Shown one piece after another: positions 18,156 through 25,873 of a stretch of 52,591 bases of DNA (the first letter of the stretch is position 1; every line of letters begins with the position of its first letter). Below the pieces are notes generated by a model. That model did not search any database, was not told where the DNA came from, and saw only the letters and a program-made list of their open reading frames with translations. The DNA is from an uncultured Desulfobacteraceae bacterium (GTDB taxonomy: Bacteria > Desulfobacterota > Desulfobacteria > Desulfobacterales > Desulfatirhabdiaceae), in contig CAIVVZ010000126.1 in the NCBI GenBank assembly GCA_903909505.1, positions 1 through 52,591 on the forward strand. Reading direction: 5' to 3'. Position numbers and translations under genes: made by a program.

Positions 18156-18206
18156 GGTCTTTATCATGAAAAACGGCCTCATCAAGGGCATCTGCCGTTT
18201 CAGACG
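18156..18206. repeat. Duplicated intergenic element, copy 1
   Basis: The spacer before the downstream TPR gene contains GGTCTTTATCATG and, a few bases on, CCTCATCAAGGGCAT and TGCCGTT. The same blocks occur at 19444-19493 before the upstream TPR gene. The two coding starts are 1289 nt apart, so the tandem duplication included spacer as well as gene. Conservation of a noncoding block may be ancestry or a regulatory function. Confidence 0.65.
18165..18200 (-). terminator. Weak terminator-like hairpin between the TPR genes
   Basis: Read on the minus strand, arms AAACGGC and GCCGTTT (18194-18200 with 18171-18177) enclose a 16-nt loop and end in five T. It lies 23-59 nt after the upstream TPR stop. 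The large loop and short T run make it at best a partial attenuator. The matching hairpin is not preserved in the other spacer copy. Confidence 0.3.
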
Positions 18207-18223
18207 GTTCAGAGTAACCCCTG

Positions 18224-19360
18224 TCAGAGAATCATCAGACGCTTGACTGCGGTTTCCAGTCTCTTTACACGGGAAAGACGTTCGTTGAGAGTTTTGGTGT
18301 AGTGATCTGTCTCCAATCGGTCGTCTTCTTTTCCGGCTTCATCCATCGCTTGTTCGTAGAAAGAGACGGCCTCGGAAAGAAACTGCAGTCCGGTTTTGGT
18401 TTCAGAGATTTTTTCAGAGGGATCAGGAAATTCTGTGTCGTACTCATCATCCCGTACCTCCATACCCAGAGCCTCTCTGGCCCGGCAAAGCCGTTCATCG
18501 CCAAGGAACAAAAGTGCGTCAAAGGTTACTCCCAGGGGATGTTTGGCCAGCACGCGCTCCACATCCGGCCACCGGCTGGCCAGAATTAGAATACGCAAAC
18601 AAGGGATTAATTCCTTACCTGTGATTCCTTCAAAAATCTCCAGGTGGTCTATGGCAGAGACGGCAAGGTCTGCCGCAACTGAAAAATCATTACTCGGTGT
18701 GCGCTCCGATCGGAAGAGGAGGAGGCGGGATTCGGTGGCGAAAATTTTATCAAACTCACCCTTTTTCTTAGTGGATTCAATAGTCATAACCCATTTCCGG
18801 AGATTGTCGATATCTTTTCTCCGAAAGGCTGCTTTGCACAGCCATACAAGATGAGATACCGCAGTATAACAGGGATGCTGATCTCGCCAAACATTCCAAG
18901 CGCACAGTAACAAGTCGTAGGCCGTTTCATAATCGCCATGATAAAAATCCAGCTCTCCCGCCAGACAATCCAGCTTGTGTCGCCATTCCTCCTTGCGGTT
19001 CGTTTCAAGCCAATACTGAGTTTGCTCAATTAACTTTCGGCAGAAGACAACTGGCTTACGCCTAAGGCAAATCTCGATGGTTTTTGTAGCTGCATTGTAA
19101 ATGTCAGCGGGGTCGGCTGCCGGGCTGCGACTGGCCGCCGCCTCCATCAGAAGGGGCAGCGCCTCCTCGTTCTTTTCGGCATGAGACAAACATGCGCCTT
19201 CCCAAAACAAACATCCAATCCGGCTCTCTTCATCCTGATGTGCTACGGCTATCTCTCCTGCCTGACGGAAGAGCCGGGCTGCTTTGAGGTACAGTCCACC
19301 CTTGCGTGTTTCAAATGCCATCTCTTGCAGGCTTTTGATGGTGGATTCCGGGGTGGTCAT
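18224..19360 (-). CDS. TPR-like helical repeat protein, copy 2 (upstream paralogue)
   Basis: A protein of 378 residues, paralogous over its whole length to the next gene downstream: the same MTTPESTI start, the same CLFWEG, EALPLLMEAAASRSPAADPA and DEAGKEDDRLETDHYTK blocks. Differences concentrate in the middle (STKKKGEFDKIFATESRLL against ACKKNLEECKVKTNEARLL), the kind of pattern expected if the two copies bind different partners. It begins 153 nt after the HSP90-like stop. No catalytic motif or membrane segment is visible. Function unknown; a scaffold or sensor in the operon is inferred. Confidence 0.8.
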   Translation of the reverse strand: MTTPESTIKSLQEMAFETRKGGLYLKAARLFRQAGEIAVAHQDEESRIGCLFWEGACLSHAEKNEEALPLLMEAAASRSPAADPADIYNAATKTIEICLRRKPVVFCRKLIEQTQYWLETNRKEEWRHKLDCLAGELDFYHGDYETAYDLLLCAWNVWRDQHPCYTAVSHLVWLCKAAFRRKDIDNLRKWVMTIESTKKKGEFDKIFATESRLLLFRSERTPSNDFSVAADLAVSAIDHLEIFEGITGKELIPCLRILILASRWPDVERVLAKHPLGVTFDALLFLGDERLCRAREALGMEVRDDEYDTEFPDPSEKISETKTGLQFLSEAVSFYEQAMDEAGKEDDRLETDHYTKTLNERLSRVKRLETAVKRLMIL

Positions 19361-19443
19361 GGAATAGTCACTTTCTTCTGTCTTCAGCTAACGGTCCTGA
19401 TGAAATACTTTTCGAGACGAAAAGAAACACCACCGGGTCTCAT

Positions 19444-19493
19444 GGTCTTTATCATGGGAATCAACCTCATCAAGGGCATTTGCCGTTCAGACG
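19444..19493. repeat. Duplicated intergenic element, copy 2
   Basis: Contains GGTCTTTATCATG (19444-19456), CCTCATCAAGGGCAT and TGCCGTT, matching 18156-18206. It lies between the HSP90-like stop and the first TPR start, supporting a single tandem duplication of gene plus upstream spacer. Confidence 0.65.
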
Positions 19494-19513
19494 TTTCAGG
19501 GCAGCAACCACAA

Positions 19514-22030
19514 TCATAGATTCTTCAGATGATCCTGAATCGCGTCCCACAAGAAGTGTAGTTTTTCATCACCCGCATCGGCAACGCGTCGCCGAAAAAG
19601 GTCCTTGTCTGCATCGAGGACTTCCTCAATGGTTTTGAATGCCTTGCAGAGGGTTTTCAACCTCTCTTTGTCCGACAGAAGGTCGAAGCTCTTAAACAAG
19701 CACGGTGAGAGAAAGCGCTTCCGTTGCCGCTGTTTGACATGATCCGCCAAATTTTGGAGATGCTCATGGTTTTCAAAGATTCCCTGCAAGTGCTCTTTCA
19801 GGTTTTCGCTATTGGGAGAGGGGTACCCAATGCTCAATTTCCCGGCGATATCCACAGGGTGCTCTTTGCCATCATCTGCGCGGAGCACTAGAGTCAGCCG
19901 CTTCTCCAGGTCGGGTTCGAAATAGATCCAGCCCAGTTCCATCATGATATTGGGGCTATGGGTGCTGATGTCCGCGATATAGCCGTCCGCGTTAAGAATG
20001 TGAGTCTGGATGTTTGCCTTGACAGTATCTTCCATGTGGCGGGAGCGGGCCAGTTGCAGCTCGAAGAAATAGGGCGAGGACTCCAGAATTTCCCGCAGGG
20101 CCTCCTCTATCCTGTCGTATTCCGACTGATACGGCATCATCACGAATAAACGAATCCATTCGCGATGGGACGTTGTGATGGCTTTTGTCTGATTGCGCTC
20201 GAATTCGCGGAACAGCAGTTCCTCCTTTTCTTTGCGCACTTTATCCAGTTCGGTTTCCAGCTTGAGTGATGCCAGCATCATCTGCTGCATCTGGTGGTAG
20301 AAAATCTTGGCACTCTCGGGGGTCATACGGTGCTGAGAATAGAGAATGGCGCTGTTGTAAACGTTCAGAAGGATGTTCTGATAATTGGGTGCCTCAATTT
20401 TATCAAGCTTTGCTAGCATCTGAACGATTTCATTGTCCGAGTTGAGAAAAAGATCAAGAGGCGTCTTGCTGAGGTTCTCCGCCACCTCTTGAGCCAATTC
20501 ACCCAAACCTTCTATCATGAAGGGCTGCTCGAGTAATGCCTGCATTTTGTCGTAAGCTTCGATGCGCTGTGTTGCGATGATGGCGGCGCTCATTGTGGAA
20601 GGCCTGAATCGCCGCGTTACCGGTTTTACACGGGTAATGCCCACCCTTTCCATGGCACGGCGAAGGGCATTCTCCAGTGGAAAAAAGGGCCGGTGCTCCT
20701 CTTCGGTAAGTCGCTGAAAGAGGCCGGGATCATCAAGATGATCCATCTGCTTGAGTTCCAGCGTTTCGGGATAGCGCTCCACATAGCGCCGGACAAGCGT
20801 TTCGTCATGAGTTTTCCCGGTATTGATGGTGAGAAGGCCCCTGGCGTCGCAGAGTTCGTAGAACTGATTGGAATCGTAGCCGAAAGAGAAATAATAGACG
20901 GGAACCCTCTCTCCGGGTTCATACGATTGGCGGCTCACATATTCCTTCAAGGTCATATCCCCTTTGTTGGTTTCAAAGGGAAGGTGATCGATGACCGCAT
21001 CGAAGAATTCCTCGTGGTGCCGCGCCATGCCCTTGAGGTGATAATGGTGCCATTTGCAGATGCGAAAGAACTTGCTTTTGTCGGTCTTGGAGAGCTCCAT
21101 GATGGACTGAATGATCAAATCGCCCATCACTTTACGAAGCCGGAAATAGACATCATCCTTGATAACATTATCTCTGGCGGCGGTGGGGTGCAGGTCCGGA
21201 CTGTCGATGATGCCGTAAATGAACTTGGCCCATTCAGGCAGGATTTCCTGATCTTTCATGCGGATGGCCATCCGCTCCTGAAAGATGTCCACAACTCCGG
21301 TGGTGTTGAGAACGGATATATGACGGTCGGAGATATAGAGTGCTCCATAAGCCTGCGGCGATTTGCTGCGAATGGGGATGATGTGCAGAGGACTGTCGGG
21401 ATAACGGTCGTTGAGGAAGCGAGACAAGGCTTGACGGTATTCCCTTTCATTCGCCCAGGCAGAACGATGCCAGGGGGCGTCCTTCACATTGACGGGGCCG
21501 TTGCCGTTGAGCATGATGTTGAAGGGAATGAAATCCGCGTATTTCTTGATCGTCTTGCGCACCTTTTCTTCTTCGATATGGCTGCGGTGGTCAGAGGAGA
21601 TTCTCACCACCACTTTGGTTCCGGTGGGAATGCTTGCAGCGGGTATTTCTTTCAGTTCATACTCTTCACCACCACGGTTGCTCCAATGCCAAGCTTGATC
21701 CGATCCGGTTCTCCACGTATAGACATCGATCTGCTCTGCAACCACAAATGCGGAAAGCAAGCCGATGCCAAACTGCCCGATGGTGCTCAGAAAATCCTCT
21801 ATCCCTTGCTTATCCATCCCCTTGCCGTTGTCGATGAAGGAGATGGTGAGTGCTGTCGAATCCGTATAAACTTCGATCACTCCCTGGAGCTGAGGCTCTG
21901 TAACCTGGCGGAATCGGATGCTGTCATGGGCGTTCTGGATGAGCTCTCGAATGAAAACATCCGGTTCCGGGTAAAGGTGTTTTGCCAGGAGTTGCACCAA
22001 ACCGTTGAAACTGGTCTGCATCTTGGGCAT
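19514..22030 (-). CDS. HSP90-like GHKL ATPase fused to a nucleoside-deoxyribosyltransferase/TIR-like domain
   Basis: An 838-residue fusion. The HSP90 N-domain is plain: FIRELIQNAHDSI (Glu29, Asn33, Asp36), DNGKGM (67-72), GQFGIGLLSAFVVAE (85-99) and PTGTKVVVRI (136-145). Only 12 residues separate DNGKGM and GQFGIG, where E. coli HtpG has about 35, so the ATP lid is shortened. The HSP90 middle domain follows (LPEWAKFIYGIIDSPDLHPT; Arg286 at the catalytic Arg position). Residues ~450-620 are helical. From ~626 a TIR-like/deoxyribosyltransferase-like fold appears: RLFVMMPYQSEYDRI, ADGYIADISTHSPNIMMELG, with Glu698 at the nucleophile position. No MEEVD tail. AAGGAG precedes ATG 22030. First gene of the operon; a sensor-chaperone with a nucleotide-cleaving effector is inferred. 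Confidence 0.88.
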   Translation of the reverse strand: MPKMQTSFNGLVQLLAKHLYPEPDVFIRELIQNAHDSIRFRQVTEPQLQGVIEVYTDSTALTISFIDNGKGMDKQGIEDFLSTIGQFGIGLLSAFVVAEQIDVYTWRTGSDQAWHWSNRGGEEYELKEIPAASIPTGTKVVVRISSDHRSHIEEEKVRKTIKKYADFIPFNIMLNGNGPVNVKDAPWHRSAWANEREYRQALSRFLNDRYPDSPLHIIPIRSKSPQAYGALYISDRHISVLNTTGVVDIFQERMAIRMKDQEILPEWAKFIYGIIDSPDLHPTAARDNVIKDDVYFRLRKVMGDLIIQSIMELSKTDKSKFFRICKWHHYHLKGMARHHEEFFDAVIDHLPFETNKGDMTLKEYVSRQSYEPGERVPVYYFSFGYDSNQFYELCDARGLLTINTGKTHDETLVRRYVERYPETLELKQMDHLDDPGLFQRLTEEEHRPFFPLENALRRAMERVGITRVKPVTRRFRPSTMSAAIIATQRIEAYDKMQALLEQPFMIEGLGELAQEVAENLSKTPLDLFLNSDNEIVQMLAKLDKIEAPNYQNILLNVYNSAILYSQHRMTPESAKIFYHQMQQMMLASLKLETELDKVRKEKEELLFREFERNQTKAITTSHREWIRLFVMMPYQSEYDRIEEALREILESSPYFFELQLARSRHMEDTVKANIQTHILNADGYIADISTHSPNIMMELGWIYFEPDLEKRLTLVLRADDGKEHPVDIAGKLSIGYPSPNSENLKEHLQGIFENHEHLQNLADHVKQRQRKRFLSPCLFKSFDLLSDKERLKTLCKAFKTIEEVLDADKDLFRRRVADAGDEKLHFLWDAIQDHLKNL

Positions 22031-22049
22031 GGATCGATTCTCCTTCTTC

Positions 22050-22082
22050 GCTTATAGTGATTCTGGAGTATAGCTTATAGTG
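22050..22082. promoter_or_regulatory. 10-bp direct repeats before the HSP90-like gene
   Basis: GCTTATAGTG occurs at 22050-22059 and 22073-22082, 23 bp apart (about two helical turns), 20-52 nt before the HSP90-like start. On the coding strand each reads CACTATAAGC. Spacing on one DNA face suggests tandem regulator sites, or one copy may carry the -10 element. Confidence 0.45.
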
Positions 22083-22107
22083 GTCGATGAGTATTGAAAA
22101 TTCAGCT

Positions 22108-22123
22108 ATTGATATCAATTGAT
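22108..22123. promoter_or_regulatory. Overlapping palindromes before the HSP90-like gene
   Basis: ATTGATATCAAT (22108-22119) and ATCAATTGAT (22114-22123) are perfect palindromes sharing six bases, 78-93 nt upstream of the start. They could be an operator; AT-rich sequence makes chance more likely than for a GC-containing site. Confidence 0.3.
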
Positions 22124-22221
22124 GCTTGAATTATCAACCCCTTATTCATTTTTGTTGCACTAATCTGGATTAATATTGTTTCAATGCTTACGAGAGGCCT
22201 TCCCCGCCAGTTCCGGCTTAT

Positions 22222-22419
22222 TTATGAAAACATTCTGTGCTTGATTATATTCCATTTGCTTTTTCCTGGAGGAAAAATACGGACAGAAGTTTCCATGCCT
22301 GTCTCATCAGCAAAACGCTGCATTTCTGTTTTCCAAAGTCTTACGCGTGATCCATTACTCCCGCTGCCGTCAGCGTTGATCAATAGTCTGTTGACATTGG
22401 GATAGTACTCTTTTTCCAT
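22222..22419 (-). mobile_element. ISAzo13-family transposase fragment (3' part of DDE domain)
   Basis: A 65-residue frame carries signatures of the ISAzo13/Rhodopirellula-type DDE transposase: LLINADGSGSNGSRVRLWK, MQRFADETGM, then FPPGKSKWNIIKHRMFS. The full protein is several hundred residues, so both the N-terminal catalytic part and the C-terminus are missing. It lies between pgk and the HSP90-like gene, exactly at the right edge of the island, so it is probably a relic of the event that assembled or inserted the island. No terminal inverted repeats were found. Confidence 0.7.
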
Positions 22420-22457
22420 GCGTAATCACCAAGAATATCGATTCGGGAAGAAAGGTG

Positions 22458-23622
<1,165 letters not shown>

Positions 23623-23636
<14 letters not shown>

Positions 23637-23913
23637 GACTCACCCCTTTTTTTTCTGATAGTCGTCTTTGAAGATCTTTTTTTCGGGACCATCTTCCCAG
23701 AAAGCCAATCATCCCGGCTGTGTATGCCCTGTCCACATTTTTTTCCTGAAGCTTCAATCCGCCGGCATCGGCCATTGCCGCGCGCAGGCATTCGGTTTTA
23801 TGGCAACAGGGAACGCAGGACTCCGGTGTGTTTCGAAGTCCGTCTTCGCCTTCGGGAAAGACATTTTCAAGTTTGCCAAAACAATATGGCTGAGGAGATG
23901 ATGTTTTTTGCAT
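23623..23913 (-). CDS. Small Cys-rich protein of unknown function
   Basis: A 96-residue protein with a Cys cluster ([29 protein letters not shown]), suggesting bound metal or an Fe-S site. It is soluble, with no signal peptide. The conserved-looking motif and tight packing (14-nt overlap with pgk, 18 nt after radC) argue for a real gene. Function not known. Confidence 0.7.
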
Positions 23914-23931
23914 GGTCCTGCCTGTAAGTTC

Positions 23932-24723
23932 TTATAGGCTTAGAGATTCCAGTTCACGATAGATATTGGCGATATGCCCTTCATCCGCAAAGCTGAAATA
24001 CCGGTTTTCTCCGATGATTAGGTGTTCATGGACCGTTATTCCCATGATATCGCAGCAGAAGATCAGTTTCCGGGTGATGGCCATGTCATCGGAAGATGGT
24101 GCGGGGTCTCCGGATGGATGGTTATGGGCAAAAATCACTGCCGCGGCATGATGGTTCAGAGCTGCCTGGATAACTTCCCTGGGATAGACCGCTGTTGTTG
24201 ATAAGGATCCTTCAAAAAGCGTTTCAATGCCCAGAACCTGGTTTTTAGCATCCAGATGAATCACCTTGAAACATTCACGGGTTTTATCCCGCAGGTTGTA
24301 ATAGAGGTATTCAAAAAGCGCCTTGGAATGCGAGATGATGTCTTTTTGGGTGATTCGCTTTTCCAGATACCGATCCGCAACCGCCTGTATCAATTTAATG
24401 CCGAAAATATTCTGGGGGCCGATGCCGCTGAGTTCCAGAAGCGCTGCGGGAGAAGCCTCCAAAACGCCCTGAAGGGTTTTGAAACGCGAAAGCGCTGCCT
24501 TGGCGATTTCCTTGCAATCTCTTCGGGGCGTTGCCAGCGTCAGAAGCATCTCGATCACTTCATAATCGTGAAAACCGGTTAGACCGGATTCCAGAAATTT
24601 GTCCCTCAGCCGTCCCCGGTGTCCTTCGGCCTTGTGCCGGAATTGGCGGACCCTGGGCTGAACCGCTGCGGTTTCATCCGGAACTTCCGAAGAATATTCA
24701 CTGACAGATGATTTCCGGGGCAT
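23932..24723 (-). CDS. radC: RadC family protein (JAB1/MPN-type metalloprotein)
   Basis: The N-terminal helix-hairpin-helix region (LLELSGIGPQNIFGIKLIQ) is followed by the RadC/MPN+ domain with the metal motif AHNHPSGDPAPSSDD. Despite the name, a role in DNA repair is doubtful; the biochemical function is unsettled. ATG 24723 with AAGGTG upstream is preferred over GTG 24735. It lies between gpsA (70 nt) and the small Cys-rich gene (18 nt) in the same direction. Confidence 0.92.
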   Translation of the reverse strand: MPRKSSVSEYSSEVPDETAAVQPRVRQFRHKAEGHRGRLRDKFLESGLTGFHDYEVIEMLLTLATPRRDCKEIAKAALSRFKTLQGVLEASPAALLELSGIGPQNIFGIKLIQAVADRYLEKRITQKDIISHSKALFEYLYYNLRDKTRECFKVIHLDAKNQVLGIETLFEGSLSTTAVYPREVIQAALNHHAAAVIFAHNHPSGDPAPSSDDMAITRKLIFCCDIMGITVHEHLIIGENRYFSFADEGHIANIYRELESLSL

Positions 24724-24793
24724 ATTGTGCTTCACCTTGATTGATATTCACATCGTTTTATCCAGACGACGGATGACAGTCATCAGCCATCTG

Positions 24794-25873
24794 TCATATG
24801 AAATCATCGATTTCATGCTTCAGATCCCGCGTCATCAGTTGATATACGGCCTCTTTGGGGGACAATCCTTCATAAAGAATATAATATACCGCATGCGAGA
24901 TGGGCATTTCAACCCCGAGTTTGGAGGAGAGATTGTATACCGATTCCGCGGTTTTAATCCCTTCGGCCACCGTGCGGGTTTCTGAAAGAATATCCGGCAG
25001 GCTTCTTCCTTCTCCGATCTTTTTGCCCACCGTATGATTGCGGCTCAGATCGCCGGTGCAGGTCAGGACCAGATCACCGATTCCGGCCAGTCCGGCAAAG
25101 GTATGGGGATTGGCGCCAAGTTTGAGTCCCAGGCGGCGGATTTCGGCAAGCCCCCGGGTAATCAATGCCGCGCGGGTATTCAGGCCGAGTCCGAGACCAT
25201 CGATCATGCCCGCGGCAATCGCAATGACATTTTTTACAGAGCCGCCCAGCTCCACGCCGATAACGTCATCATGGGTATAGACTCTGAAGGCCGGCGTGGC
25301 AAAAACATGCTGAACCTGAGTTGCCGTTTCGGTATTCCTTGAAGCCACCGTGACAACCGTCGGGGATTGCAGCGCCACTTCCTTGGCAAAGCTGGGGCCG
25401 GAAAGCACGGCGATCCGGGTTTCGGGAACGTGGGGAAGGGTCTGGGCCAGAACCCCGCTCATGGTCAGGTGGGTCTGATTTTCGATTCCTTTGGATGCCG
25501 AAACGATCAGGGCGCTGTCCGGCACATCGGGGGACATACGCTGGGAAACCGTTCGCATCAGATGAGAAGGAACCACCATCAGGATCAGATCTTTATTCAT
25601 GACCGCCTGTCTGAGATCCCCGGTCGGATTCAGCCGTTCGGACAGGGGAATGCCGGGCAGAAATATGCGGTTTTCCCGAAAGTTCTGAATCTGGAATCGC
25701 ACTTCTTCTTCAAAAACCCAGAAATCGATGGCATAACCTTTGGTTCCCAGAAGATTGGCCAGGGCCGTTCCCCAGCTTCCGCCTCCGACCACGCCAATTT
25801 TTAAATCAGGCGGACTCAGCAGGGGAGCCGGATTCGTCTGGTTCGTCTGGTTCGTCTGATTCATATGATTCAT
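24794..25873 (-). CDS. gpsA: NAD(P)-dependent glycerol-3-phosphate dehydrogenase
   Basis: Makes sn-glycerol-3-phosphate from dihydroxyacetone phosphate for phospholipid synthesis. The Rossmann motif is [17 protein letters not shown], and catalytic-domain signatures include [36 protein letters not shown] and [10 protein letters not shown]. The only usable start codons (ATG 25873 and a close second) lie inside gyrA, giving a 68-nt overlap. The first ~14 residues are an NQT repeat encoded by a 9-bp repeat shared with the gyrA tail. GAGGAAG precedes ATG 25873. Confidence 0.95.
   Translation of the reverse strand: MNHMNQTNQTNQTNPAPLLSPPDLKIGVVGGGSWGTALANLLGTKGYAIDFWVFEEEVRFQIQNFRENRIFLPGIPLSERLNPTGDLRQAVMNKDLILMVVPSHLMRTVSQRMSPDVPDSALIVSASKGIENQTHLTMSGVLAQTLPHVPETRIAVLSGPSFAKEVALQSPTVVTVASRNTETATQVQHVFATPAFRVYTHDDVIGVELGGSVKNVIAIAAGMIDGLGLGLNTRAALITRGLAEIRRLGLKLGANPHTFAGLAGIGDLVLTCTGDLSRNHTVGKKIGEGRSLPDILSETRTVAEGIKTAESVYNLSSKLGVEMPISHAVYYILYEGLSPKEAVYQLMTRDLKHEIDDFI

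Larger units (their letters stand above)
22031..22221. other. Regulatory region upstream of the HSP90/TPR/TIR/SLOG operon
   Basis: No gene. It holds two copies of a 10-bp direct repeat and overlapping palindromes (given separately), plus weak promoter-like matches on the minus strand, such as TATAAG inside the repeats with a poor TTTTCA -35. The right part runs into the transposase fragment. Confidence 0.5.

Noticed and set aside
20693..22057. A 454-codon open frame on the plus strand opposite the HSP90-like gene
   Set aside because: No ribosome site or recognisable protein, while the minus strand encodes an unmistakable HSP90-like ATPase. It is an antisense shadow of biased codons.
22184..22405. 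A plus-strand frame over the transposase relic
   Set aside because: The minus-strand reading gives the ISAzo13 signatures; the plus-strand one gives nothing.
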